Shown here: positions 20,772 to 28,851 of the stretch, in pieces
Layout of the letters: every line of letters begins with the position of its first letter
How positions within the stretch are numbered: position 1 is the first letter of the stretch
IMG/VR virus record: IMGVR_UViG_3300002180_000040
Location: 1-32,592 of that record
Reading direction: 5' to 3' (one strand)
DNA: 32,592 nucleotides
Origin: a virus
Notes under the pieces: generated by a model
What the model saw: the letters and a program-made list of their open reading frames with translations, nothing else
What the model was told of the DNA's origin: nothing
The model's database searches: none
Translations under genes and position numbers: made by a program

Positions 20772-23060
20772 ATGGCTACTTTAATTACAGAGGTTTATAT
20801 ATCAGTAGACGGAGAGAATTTTACTAAATTAAATTTACATAAGGACGAAAGTATACCTATGCAGTATACGACTAAAGACCTCCAGGATCTAACTAAAATA
20901 TTTTCTCCTTATTCGTTATCTTTTACGTTTCCGGCAGACTCTAGAAATAGAGCGGCTTTCGGTTTTTTTGGAGATACGGACGTAATAAAGATTAACCCGG
21001 ATAATAAGTTTAAAACTAAAATCTATACAGACGGTAATATTAATTTACAGGGGTTTATACAGTTAGAGGCTCTCGCATATAAGAACGCCGTACCTACAGA
21101 TTTTACCGGGAGCTTTTCTACTTCTATGACTAATTTAGCGGCTAGACTTGGGGACGACTTAATCGAGGATTTACCGGAGGAGAGTATCTCTATAGATTGG
21201 AAACCTGATAACGTTTACAGCCTACTAACTAGCGCGCGTAGTACTACTATAGACGGAGTACCGTTAAAATATTTCGTCCCTTTAATATCTAGTACTAGAG
21301 TTTTAGCGTACTCTCAGGATCAGGAGTCTAGTTTAAAAGATAATGTAGCTTATAACGCTTTTATAGATGCTGACTCAGACAAAACAATTAAAGCCGACGA
21401 ACTAAGACCCTGTATCTCATTCTCTACGGTTATAGAATTAATTAAGAAAAAATATAATTTAGACGTAGTAGCTCCTTTAGATTTACGTAAAGAATATACG
21501 GAGGCGGTTATATGGTGTAACTCGGAGACTATGTTTAACCCTGTAGACTCTTTACTAACTGTTAAAAATCCTTTCGGGAGTTTAAAAAAGAGAGACACTA
21601 GAGACGAGGGAGACATACCCGACCCTAAAAAATATACGCCGTCCGTAGATTTAACGGACAGTAGTTTTAAAATACTATCTAGAAACCCTCCTACGAACGA
21701 CGACAAGTATTATACTCAGTATTGTAATATTAGAGCTCGTTTAAATAATGTAATTATTACAGACCAGTCCGACAGTCCTACGGCTACCGTTAAAATAATT
21801 CGTAAAGGTACGGACGAAATATTAGCCTCTAAAAAGTTTGATATTTTAGAGTATGACATGGGAGGTAATTACTTTGAGCTAGATATGCAATTAAACGACG
21901 AGTTATTTATAGACTATGAGTTAGAGTTTTTCATGTATGTACAATTCGACCAACCTACTACATGGCAGTATTGCGACTATGAATTTAATTTTAAATACTA
22001 CGACCCTAGGACTGGATTATTTAGATCCTCTAACAAAGCTACATATTATTATGAGTCGCCTTTTAATTATAACGCTACAGACGTAGGAGGTACTAATATT
22101 AATTTATTTAGTAGCCTCCCTAAAATGAAAGTAGTAGATTTTTTAACTTCTTATTTTAAAACTTTTAATATATCTGTTTTCGATACGTCCCCTAACGACG
22201 ACCGGTTATATTGGTTAACTCCTGAGGATATTAAAACGGAGCTGTTACCTTATTCAAAAGCGACTATAGATTATACTAGATATTTGAACGCTAAGAGATT
22301 TAAAAAAGAGGTGCCTAACGATTTTAACTATTACGACTTTAAACACGCTACGAGTAAATACAGATCTAACGTAGATTATTTAGCAGCTCAGGGCTTAGAG
22401 TACGGTCAAGTTAAATACCCTTTAGAAAAACCTACGAACCCAGTAGCGTTTATCTTAGAGACTGGATTTACTTTAATGGTGCCCGTACTTTTAAACGGTA
22501 GTAACGATATAGTAACTTATTACGGTTTTGACGACGAGGCTCCGGAAATTTTGGAGACTGGGGAGAGTCGATACAGCCCAAACTACGAGGAGCTAACAGT
22601 TTTTTATAATGTTGGAAACACTCCGACGGAGGACGTACTAGGATTTCAAAATATTTTTAATAGCGGAGGGTTTAGCTACTTTTTTGACGGGACTACGATA
22701 ACCTCTCCTTTATCTTCATATATGAAAGTACTACCTATAAACTCAGAAAATAAGACGCTAGCGTTTTCTGTTTTAAAAGAGTTAGGTATCGAGTACCCGG
22801 AGAGTTTATATAAGAGATATTACAAAGCTCAGACGGAGCGTTTATTAGATCCTAACGTTTTGTCTCAGGCTTTTGAGTTAGAGTTACCTCCGGACGAGAT
22901 ATATTTAAACGAGGCTACTACGATACAGGGCTCCGGATTAACTCCTAAAGGCTTTAGATTACAAAACGACATTATACTCCGAGAGGATTTATTTAGTATC
23001 TTAGACGCTACTATAGATATAACTACAGGAAAAACTAAAATAACCCTTTTAAATTATTAA
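20772..23060 (+). CDS. Large tail tip/hub structural protein (762 aa)
   Basis: The 762-residue protein begins LITEVYISVDGENFTKLNLHKDESIPMQYTTKDLQDLTKIFSPYSLSFTFPAD. I recognise this type of opening from large tail proteins of Bacteroidota phages. The body is long beta-rich sequence with many Tyr, Asp and Asn, and no transmembrane or enzymatic motif is evident. It abuts the 398-residue gene and lies 1 bp before the tape-measure gene. It probably forms the tail tip or hub to which the fibre attaches; this is inferred from length and position. A shadow frame on the other strand at 21350-21706 is not a gene. Confidence 0.5.
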   Translation: MATLITEVYISVDGENFTKLNLHKDESIPMQYTTKDLQDLTKIFSPYSLSFTFPADSRNRAAFGFFGDTDVIKINPDNKFKTKIYTDGNINLQGFIQLEALAYKNAVPTDFTGSFSTSMTNLAARLGDDLIEDLPEESISIDWKPDNVYSLLTSARSTTIDGVPLKYFVPLISSTRVLAYSQDQESSLKDNVAYNAFIDADSDKTIKADELRPCISFSTVIELIKKKYNLDVVAPLDLRKEYTEAVIWCNSETMFNPVDSLLTVKNPFGSLKKRDTRDEGDIPDPKKYTPSVDLTDSSFKILSRNPPTNDDKYYTQYCNIRARLNNVIITDQSDSPTATVKIIRKGTDEILASKKFDILEYDMGGNYFELDMQLNDELFIDYELEFFMYVQFDQPTTWQYCDYEFNFKYYDPRTGLFRSSNKATYYYESPFNYNATDVGGTNINLFSSLPKMKVVDFLTSYFKTFNISVFDTSPNDDRLYWLTPEDIKTELLPYSKATIDYTRYLNAKRFKKEVPNDFNYYDFKHATSKYRSNVDYLAAQGLEYGQVKYPLEKPTNPVAFILETGFTLMVPVLLNGSNDIVTYYGFDDEAPEILETGESRYSPNYEELTVFYNVGNTPTEDVLGFQNIFNSGGFSYFFDGTTITSPLSSYMKVLPINSENKTLAFSVLKELGIEYPESLYKRYYKAQTERLLDPNVLSQAFELELPPDEIYLNEATTIQGSGLTPKGFRLQNDIILREDLFSILDATIDITTGKTKITLLNY

Positions 23061-23061
23061 A

Positions 23062-24780
23062 ATGGCTGAAAAAAACGAGGATATAGAGCAAAAAGTAATT
23101 ATAAATTACGATACTAACGCCGAGGAGACGGCTAAAGAAGTTAATAAGCTCGACGACTCCATGGAAAACGTGCAGGATACGCAAAAAAAGAGCTTAAAAA
23201 CTCAGAAAAAAGTATCTAAAGGACGTAAACAAGCTACAAAAGACGTAAAAAATCAAAAGAAAGGGCTAGAGGATTTAGGCGGCGGTATTGGCGGAACTAT
23301 AAAAGGCTTTAAAGGACTCATAAAAACTATGTGGGCTTTCGTAGCTAACCCTATCGGAGCCGTAATAGCCGCTATAGCCGGAGCTTTGATTATTTTATTT
23401 AAAGCTTTTACCTCAACAAAAGGAGGCGCGGAAAAATTCGAGCAAGTTATGGACGGTATCGGAGCTACTATCGACGTACTCCGGGACAGAGTTTTAAAAA
23501 TTGCTACCGCTATAGGTAAATTTTTCTCAGGAGATTTTAAAGGAGCTGTAGAAGTTGGTAAAGAGGCGGTTTCCGGGTTTGGGGAGGAGGTAGCTAGAGA
23601 GTTTCAGATAGCTGCTAACGCTCGTAAGTCTTTACAGGAAGTAGCCGACGCTATGCGAGATTTAGGCGTAACGCGCGCTAAACTTAATAGAGACTTAATA
23701 GCTGCTAAAGAAATTATAGAGGGCTCTACAGCCTCGTATACAGAGAAAAAATCCGCTATAGATGAAGTAAGAAAAGCCGAGACAGAACAAACAGAGGCGG
23801 AGTTAGCTAACGCCCGTAAGAAATTAGAGGCTATTCAAGCTCAAAACAAACAGAGCGACAGTAGCGCGGAGGCTTTACAAGCTGAGGCGGACGCTAAGAT
23901 AGCGGTTTACAATTTAGAGGCGGAGTCCGCTAGAAATAGAACTAAATTTATATTATTAGAGGAGAAAGCGGATAACGACGAGAAAGCTCGTAAGCGAGAA
24001 TTAGCAGCTCAGGCTAAAGAAATAGAGAAACAAAAGGAGGCAGATTTTCAAGCGTATTTAAAACGCGAAAAAATAAAAGAAGAACAGCTAAAAAAGGAGG
24101 AGGAGCAAAAAGAAAAGGAACGCCTACAAAGGGAGCAGGATCTAATAGAGCTACAGGAATACGAGGACGAACAGGAGCGTATTATCATGGAGGCGGAGGA
24201 CAGGCGTATAGAGAATTTACAAAAAGCCGCCGAAAAGGAGAAAGCTATAGAGGAGGCTAAACTAGCTCAGAAAAAAGCCGTACAGGACGCTACGTTTTCT
24301 TTACTGGGAGACGGTCTAAACGCTTTAAAAAATATTTTCGGTAAAAATAAGAAAATACAAAAAGGTATTTTAATCGCAGAGAACGCCGTAGCTCTCTCTA
24401 AATTAACTATGAATACTATAGAGGCTGTTTCCAAAGATAACGCAGCGAGCCCCTTAACGTTTGGTATGCCTTGGAGTGGAATACATATAGCTCAGGGAGC
24501 TATAGGCGCGGCTAATATTATAGCCTCGACCGCCGCCGGATTAAAGGAGTTGGGAGGAGGCTCCGCCGGTACCGCCCCTAATTTAGGCTCTCCTAGAGGA
24601 GGAGGATCTAGCGCGGCTCCGTCTGTAGGATTTCAGTCGTCTAGCGAGAACCAAATAGCTACAACGATAGCAGACAATACTAACGATTTACCGCCTCAAA
24701 AAGCTTACGTAGTAAGTAAAGAAATTACAACAGCTCAGGAGGGAGACAGAAATAAAGTAGATAGTAATAGTCTCGGTTAA
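23062..24780 (+). CDS. Tape-measure-like tail protein (572 aa)
   Basis: The protein is almost entirely helical. A charged N-terminal coiled coil (residues 1-70) leads into a glycine-rich LGGGIGGTIKGFKG. A hydrophobic segment at about 89-113 (MWAFVANPIGAVIAAIAGALIILF) follows, then long Ala/Glu/Lys coiled coils (190-400), and a Gly/Ser/Pro-rich C-terminus. This is the build of phage tail tape-measure proteins, which set tail length and may form a channel in the host inner membrane. At 572 residues it would correspond to a fairly short tail of roughly 80-90 nm, using about 1.5 angstroms per residue. It follows the tip protein gene by 1 bp, the reverse of the usual order. Confidence 0.68.
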   Translation: MAEKNEDIEQKVIINYDTNAEETAKEVNKLDDSMENVQDTQKKSLKTQKKVSKGRKQATKDVKNQKKGLEDLGGGIGGTIKGFKGLIKTMWAFVANPIGAVIAAIAGALIILFKAFTSTKGGAEKFEQVMDGIGATIDVLRDRVLKIATAIGKFFSGDFKGAVEVGKEAVSGFGEEVAREFQIAANARKSLQEVADAMRDLGVTRAKLNRDLIAAKEIIEGSTASYTEKKSAIDEVRKAETEQTEAELANARKKLEAIQAQNKQSDSSAEALQAEADAKIAVYNLEAESARNRTKFILLEEKADNDEKARKRELAAQAKEIEKQKEADFQAYLKREKIKEEQLKKEEEQKEKERLQREQDLIELQEYEDEQERIIMEAEDRRIENLQKAAEKEKAIEEAKLAQKKAVQDATFSLLGDGLNALKNIFGKNKKIQKGILIAENAVALSKLTMNTIEAVSKDNAASPLTFGMPWSGIHIAQGAIGAANIIASTAAGLKELGGGSAGTAPNLGSPRGGGSSAAPSVGFQSSSENQIATTIADNTNDLPPQKAYVVSKEITTAQEGDRNKVDSNSLG

Positions 24781-24831
24781 AAAATAATTCATTATATTTA
24801 AACTCTAAAAATTAATTTAAACCTTTTAATT

Positions 24832-25212
24832 ATGAAAAAAATTTTATTACTATGTTTATTTTTATTTTCTATAGCCCTCAGTTACGGGGGTAGTTTAACG
24901 CCCGAGCCGGCGGAAAACGTAACTATAGAAAATGTTTTATCTTTAGATATAGACGCCGCTATAATTATGGCTAGCCCAGTTATCAGCTACGATATATTTA
25001 TTAAACAAAATTCTTTAGCCTGTTATAATTATGAAAGAGATATTTTTTATAATGAGCTTAGAAAAAAAACAACTAGGAAACGTCATGCTAAAACGATATA
25101 TAGGGAGGGCTTGTTACTATTCTCAATTTCAGAATTAAAAAACTCTAACTCTAACGGCTATAGCTTAATTTTAAACAATACGTCCGGGGGTTTATCTGAG
25201 ATACGGAGTTAA
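24832..25212 (+). CDS. Secreted accessory protein, unknown function (126 aa)
   Basis: Residues 1-19 (MKKILLLCLFLFSIALSYG) form a signal peptide with cleavage likely after SYG; the cysteine at 8 is too early for a lipobox. The mature part has DAAIIMASPVISYDIFIKQN, a basic KKTTRKRHAKTIYREG region and a serine/asparagine-rich end. The gene stands apart in the late region. It has a 51-bp upstream gap with a promoter-like TATATTTA (24793-24800) and a TTTAAACC leader, and two terminators behind it. That isolation is typical of a moron. Its composition suits a periplasmic or surface protein, perhaps for superinfection exclusion; this is inference. Confidence 0.5.
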   Translation: MKKILLLCLFLFSIALSYGGSLTPEPAENVTIENVLSLDIDAAIIMASPVISYDIFIKQNSLACYNYERDIFYNELRKKTTRKRHAKTIYREGLLLFSISELKNSNSNGYSLILNNTSGGLSEIRS

Positions 25213-25231
25213 ACTATTACTTAGTAAGAAA

Positions 25232-25262
25232 AAAGAGCATATTTTAACGATATGCTTTTTTT
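25232..25262 (+). terminator. Intrinsic terminator behind the secreted accessory gene
   Basis: AGCATAT (25236-25242) and ATATGCT (25250-25256) pair over 7 bp around a 7-nt loop. A-rich sequence precedes the stem and seven T follow (25256-25262). It comes 23 bp after the stop at 25212 and should end transcripts of the accessory gene. Confidence 0.7.
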
Positions 25263-25334
25263 ATTGGCTTAAATTAATTACATTTACTATGCTTTTAAGG
25301 ATTTCATATAGATTTATTGGTTAATTTATTGTTT

Positions 25335-25373
25335 AAAATCCGTTAGTTTTCGGAAATTCTAACGGATTTTTTT
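25335..25373 (+). terminator. Second strong intrinsic terminator
   Basis: AAAATCCGTTAG (25335-25346) and CTAACGGATTTT (25359-25370) are perfect 12-bp inverted arms around a 12-nt loop. A T-run follows through 25373. The 203-bp stretch between the accessory gene and the protease gene contains this hairpin, the weaker one at 25232-25262 and no gene that I can see. Two terminators in series isolate the upstream tail/accessory transcript from the head genes. Confidence 0.8.
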
Positions 25374-25415
25374 CGTATACGAGATTTATTAAAAAAAAAT
25401 TACTACATTTACTAC

Positions 25416-26546
25416 ATGAAAGTTTACGAACTTAAATTACAAAAAGGCGGTAAAGGAGTTTTTAAAGTCTCTTTAGTTAAAAATCCGGCTATAGAGAGTA
25501 CTCTTTTAAAGTTTTCTAAAGAGTCTGAGGAGGTTTTAACCTTTGCCGACGAGGAGAAACGTATTATCTACTCCGTAGCTATGCGTCCTAACAAAATGAT
25601 TTTTAGAAAAGACGTAAACGGAGAGCCGGCTAACGTATATTATACTCCCGAAACTGTAGAGGAGGCTCAAATCAATTATTTTAGAAATAACGGAAACAAG
25701 TCTACGAACTTGAACCACGCCGACAACGATATTAAAGGGGTTTTTCCTTTTGAGAGTTGGATAGTAAAAGACGCTAAGACCGACAAAGCTACTCTTATGG
25801 GTATGGAGGTTATAGACGGGGACTGGGTCATGGGTTATAAAATAGATAACTCCGAGGTTTGGGACAAATATATAAAAGAGGGTAAGCTCGACGGCTTATC
25901 TATAGAGGCTACTAATTTAGAACACATTTTTAAAAAAGATACAAAAATGAATAAAACAGAAAAAACACTTTTAGCTAAATTTCTAGAGAGCATTACTAAA
26001 ATGGGCTCAGATCTTTTAAATCCGACTATAGAAATTATGTCCGGAGAGAAAAAATTTACTGCCCCTAATTTAGAGGTAGGTGCTATCGTTTTAGATGCTG
26101 ACGGGAAACCGGCTATTAATTTAGTTTTTGAGGCTGACGAAAAGGAAATGAAAACCGGAGAAAACGGAGAAATTTTAGAGGCAGCCGAACCGCCTAAGCC
26201 TGAGCCTACAGAAAAGGAAAAGGAACTTTTAGCAAAGGTAGCCGAGCTAGAGGGGGTTATCGCTACTTTAAAAGCGGATAAAGTAAAAGAGGACGAAAGT
26301 TTAGAAACTATGACCGCTCAGGTTGTAGAGGCTAAAGAAAACTTAGCAGCTTTACAAGTTGAAAAGGATACTGTAGACGCGACTGTAGTAACTATGACGG
26401 CTCAGATTACCGAGCTTAAAAAGAAAACTCCGGGAGCTCCTCCAATACCTCCGACTCCTAAAGCTGATAAACATTTTTCGGAAAAACCTTACGCAGAAAT
26501 GAGTAACGTAGAGAAAATGAAGTTTAACAGAGATTATAGAAAATAA
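25416..26546 (+). CDS. XkdF-like prohead protease with fused C-terminal scaffold
   Basis: Residues 1-175 match the XkdF-type phage serine protease: KVSLVKNPAIES at the start, STNLNHADND with H101, ESWIVKD at 113-119, and KLDGLSIEA with S162 as likely nucleophile. Residues 178-376 form a different domain: an acidic stretch, a coiled coil (EKELLAKVAELEGVIATLKAD) and a proline-rich linker APPIPPTPK. This is the form of a scaffold protein. The whole would be a protease-scaffold precursor that matures the capsid. An in-frame ATG at 25947 could give a separate scaffold of 199 residues. The start at 25416 is the first ATG after the double terminator. It precedes the capsid gene by one small gene. 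Confidence 0.72.
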   Translation: MKVYELKLQKGGKGVFKVSLVKNPAIESTLLKFSKESEEVLTFADEEKRIIYSVAMRPNKMIFRKDVNGEPANVYYTPETVEEAQINYFRNNGNKSTNLNHADNDIKGVFPFESWIVKDAKTDKATLMGMEVIDGDWVMGYKIDNSEVWDKYIKEGKLDGLSIEATNLEHIFKKDTKMNKTEKTLLAKFLESITKMGSDLLNPTIEIMSGEKKFTAPNLEVGAIVLDADGKPAINLVFEADEKEMKTGENGEILEAAEPPKPEPTEKEKELLAKVAELEGVIATLKADKVKEDESLETMTAQVVEAKENLAALQVEKDTVDATVVTMTAQITELKKKTPGAPPIPPTPKADKHFSEKPYAEMSNVEKMKFNRDYRK

Positions 26547-26561
26547 CCAAAAATTTATATT

Positions 26562-26795
26562 ATGTCAGGTAAAAAAGAAGTAAAAAAAGAAACTCCGGCG
26601 CAAATTCAAGCGAAAAAAAACGCCGCAGAAATAAAAGCTAACGGATTTTTAAATCCATTTAGCCCGGGAGTAACTTATAAAGCGTATTTAGCTACGTTAA
26701 AAAAAGATGAAACCGTAGCGGAGAATTTAAAAGATAAAATTTCTCCGGCTAAATTAAAATGGCTGTTAAATGATTTACAAAATTTAAAAAACTAA
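26562..26795 (+). CDS. Small head-module protein, unknown function (77 aa)
   Basis: The product is lysine-rich and helical (KKETPAQIQAKKNAAEIKANG; AENLKDKISPAKLKWLLNDLQ) and carries FLNPFSPGVTYKAYL in the middle. It sits between the protease-scaffold and major capsid genes, 15 and 6 bp away. Decoration, head-vertex or scaffolding accessory roles are possible. I do not recognise a family. Confidence 0.5.
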   Translation: MSGKKEVKKETPAQIQAKKNAAEIKANGFLNPFSPGVTYKAYLATLKKDETVAENLKDKISPAKLKWLLNDLQNLKN

Positions 26796-26801
26796 AAAGA
26801 T

Positions 26802-27842
26802 ATGCCTATTATTTTTTCGGGGACTAAATTACCCCAATCAGAAATTAAAGAAATTCAATCCGAAATTTACGCGGACTGGGGGACTTTCAGAGAGAGAGAC
26901 GTAAATATACAAGAAAACCACAAATCAGGGACAGAGGTTTACGAGAGTAAAGTTACTGTAGCTAATAAAGCTTACTCTAGCGACGCGGTAACGTCTGACG
27001 CTAACGCTAAGGCTGAGGTAGATAGATCTGCGGTTAACTTAGTTAAAACTATGTTTTCTGACGTTATAGATTATAACGTTTTACTAGATACTCGTTTCGA
27101 GAAGTCTATGAAACAAGGAGCTTTTAATACTGTATCAACTGAGTTTGATAATGCAGTATTACAGTACATTACTCCGGCAATATCTGAGGATATGGAGGAA
27201 ATGACATGGGACGGAGCTACAACAGCTCAAAAAGCTGCTATTGCTGCTTTAACTCCGGGAGCCGGACAGGGTAGTATATCCGCAGCCGCTCAGGTTTTAG
27301 TCGCGGCTATGCCTACTAGATTAGTAAACAGTTTACCGGCTACTATTCTATATAACGACTCTCAGTCTAAAGACACTCCGGGAGCCGGATTAGGAGACTA
27401 CAAAAAAGTAGCTGCTACAGCTTACGACGCTACAACAATAGCGGACGAGTACGCGAAAATGTTTAACGGTATCGAGCCTAAAGTATTGGCGGATAAATTA
27501 AATCCTCCATGTATCTATGCTCCATTAGCTGACCGTCAGTTAATGCTAACAGCGAATAACTCAAAAGGAGCGGCTAGTAACCAAAACTTTTTATTCGCGG
27601 ACAAAACGTTACATAGTAAATGTTACTATAACGGTATCGAGGTTAAATTTAAGCCTTTAGTAGGTTTCCATATTATTAGCCCGGCAAAATATTTAATTTT
27701 ATTGTTTGATTTAATCAACGATATGAATATTTTAGAAACTGGGAAAGTAGCTAACGGAGCGGATCAGTATTACTATAAAAATGTACAGGCTTTCGCTACT
27801 TGGTGTACAAACCAAAGGTACATTACTCTTTACGGAGGATAG
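26802..27842 (+). CDS. Major capsid protein (HK97-fold-like)
   Basis: The 346-residue protein has the features of HK97-fold capsid proteins. A helical N-terminal arm is followed by mixed alpha/beta sequence with VESKVTVANKAYSSD-like strands, FDNAVLQYITPAISEDMEEM, and PATILYNDSQSKD. ADRQLMLTANNSKG and the late NGIEVKFKPLVGFHIISPAKYLILLFDLINDM also match capsid patterns. The length, the position after protease/scaffold, and a hairpin directly behind the gene all fit. No cleavage site of the N-terminal arm can be named with confidence, although a protease is encoded upstream. A short intergenic region with a strong hairpin separates it from the next gene, perhaps to uncouple its high expression. 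Confidence 0.78.
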   Translation: MPIIFSGTKLPQSEIKEIQSEIYADWGTFRERDVNIQENHKSGTEVYESKVTVANKAYSSDAVTSDANAKAEVDRSAVNLVKTMFSDVIDYNVLLDTRFEKSMKQGAFNTVSTEFDNAVLQYITPAISEDMEEMTWDGATTAQKAAIAALTPGAGQGSISAAAQVLVAAMPTRLVNSLPATILYNDSQSKDTPGAGLGDYKKVAATAYDATTIADEYAKMFNGIEPKVLADKLNPPCIYAPLADRQLMLTANNSKGAASNQNFLFADKTLHSKCYYNGIEVKFKPLVGFHIISPAKYLILLFDLINDMNILETGKVANGADQYYYKNVQAFATWCTNQRYITLYGG

Positions 27843-27859
27843 AAAAAAAGTATTAATTT

Positions 27860-27884
27860 AACCTCTCTATTTTATAGGGAGGTT
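27860..27884 (+). terminator. Strong hairpin behind the major capsid gene
   Basis: AACCTCTCTAT (27860-27870) and ATAGGGAGGTT (27874-27884) pair over 11 bp with one T-G pair and a 3-nt loop. An A-rich run rather than a T-run follows, so it is a weak terminator at best. It may instead protect the 3' end of the capsid mRNA or set relative expression of capsid and downstream genes. Confidence 0.5.
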
Positions 27885-27904
27885 ATTTAAAAAAAATATT
27901 ATAT

Positions 27905-28456
27905 ATGAGTTGCGTAACTTTGACAAAAAGTAGAAAATTAAACTGTATTTCCAAAATGCCCGGCGTTAGAGCTGTAGGTATAGGACAGTTTGACTCTCTT
28001 ACTAGATTAGTAAAAACTCCTGAGGGAGTTATAGACGTCGCTACAGCTTTCGGAGCTACTACTATAGCGCGTTTTGAGTTAAAAAATACTACTACGAATT
28101 ACATAGAAAACGGAGTATCAGGAGGAGACAATAGATCTACAGGAGTTACGGGTAACGTACCATGTATTTTTAATGTACCTGAGGGAGCCGACGCGGAATT
28201 AAACGCGGTAGTAGAGGAGCTATTAAAAGGAGAGGTAGTTTTATTTTTAGAAATGAACGACGGTACTATTAAAGCCGCCGGATCTCAGTTAGGAGCGTTA
28301 GCTATTACAGCGGACGACCAAACAGGAGGTACTATCGGGGATTTAAACGGATATACCGTTACTTTTAATACTATGGAGCCTGATTTTTCAAGGGGTTACA
28401 TATTATCAGGGCAAGCCTTAACGGATTACGCCGCGGCGTTAATGCCTTACACATAA
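27905..28456 (+). CDS. Putative major tail (tube) or virion protein (183 aa)
   Basis: The protein begins MSCVTLTKSRKLNCISKMPGVRAVGIG, an opening I associate with a conserved structural protein next to the capsid gene in Bacteroidota phages. It continues with FELKNTTTNYIENGVSGGDN, a long beta-rich body, and ELLKGEVVLFLEMNDGTIKAAG. The ending is NGYTVTFNTMEPDFSRGYILSG. The strand pattern and size suit a tail-tube or decoration protein. Strong hairpins stand before and behind the gene, which would let it be expressed at its own high level. A tail-tube gene within the head module is unusual, so decoration protein remains an alternative. Confidence 0.45.
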   Translation: MSCVTLTKSRKLNCISKMPGVRAVGIGQFDSLTRLVKTPEGVIDVATAFGATTIARFELKNTTTNYIENGVSGGDNRSTGVTGNVPCIFNVPEGADAELNAVVEELLKGEVVLFLEMNDGTIKAAGSQLGALAITADDQTGGTIGDLNGYTVTFNTMEPDFSRGYILSGQALTDYAAALMPYT

Positions 28457-28477
28457 GAAACTAGAATAAAATAAATC

Positions 28478-28508
28478 AAAAAAGCCGTTTTAATTAATGG
28501 CTTTTTTT
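28478..28508 (+). terminator. Intrinsic terminator between the 183- and 109-residue genes
   Basis: AAAAAAGCC (28478-28486) and GGCTTTTTT (28499-28507) are perfect 9-bp inverted arms around a 12-nt loop, and the T-run continues to 28508. It comes 22 bp after the stop at 28456 and 14 bp before the next start, so downstream genes need read-through or a separate start. Confidence 0.75.
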
Positions 28509-28521
28509 GTAATTTTAAAAA

Positions 28522-28851
28522 ATGAAAGTACTTTTTTTAGATGCTGCTTTAGATTTATACCTCATACCTAGAGTTTATCCATTACTTACGGATACTTTAA
28601 CGTTAACACTACGTAACGAAAGCTCTAACGAAACTATTACCCCGGCGGTTACATTCGTTTTAGGGGAAAAATTAAAAGTAACTATTACTACTCAGCCTAC
28701 AGATTTTAAAACTCAGAATAAATATGAGTTAGAATTAAAAAACGGAACGAGCGTTATATACCGCGGAAAAATTATTATCTTAGCGCAAGGTACTGACGTA
28801 CAGAATTACGAGTATAGCTCTCAACCTAACGCGAAATATGGATACAAATAA
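28522..28851 (+). CDS. Small beta-rich virion-associated protein, unknown function (109 aa)
   Basis: The protein is made of alternating strands (LLTDTLTLTLRN; PAVTFVLGEKLKVTITTQPTDF; NKYELELKNGTSVIYRGKIIILAQG), as in an immunoglobulin-like or small sandwich fold. It ends with a charged tail. It overlaps the portal gene by 14 bp. A minor head or tail decoration part is possible; I do not recognise a family. The start is the first ATG after the terminator hairpin. Confidence 0.5.
   Translation: MKVLFLDAALDLYLIPRVYPLLTDTLTLTLRNESSNETITPAVTFVLGEKLKVTITTQPTDFKTQNKYELELKNGTSVIYRGKIIILAQGTDVQNYEYSSQPNAKYGYK

Noticed and set aside
21350-21706. Open frame of 118 codons on the minus strand
   Set aside because: It is antisense to the large tail protein, within a region where all genes run rightward.
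16103-24780. Many GGAGG/AGGAG strings as Shine-Dalgarno sites
   Set aside because: They lie mainly inside genes and come from Glu and Gly codons; true starts here are preceded by A/T-rich leaders, as usual in Bacteroidota.
25404-25411. TACATTTA as a promoter for the protease gene
   Set aside because: It lies only 4 bp before the ATG and has no TTG box at proper spacing, so it would require a leaderless transcript; chance in A/T-rich DNA is likelier.
25536-25718. Open frame on the minus strand opposite the protease domain
   Set aside because: It is a shadow of the XkdF-like gene with no independent support.
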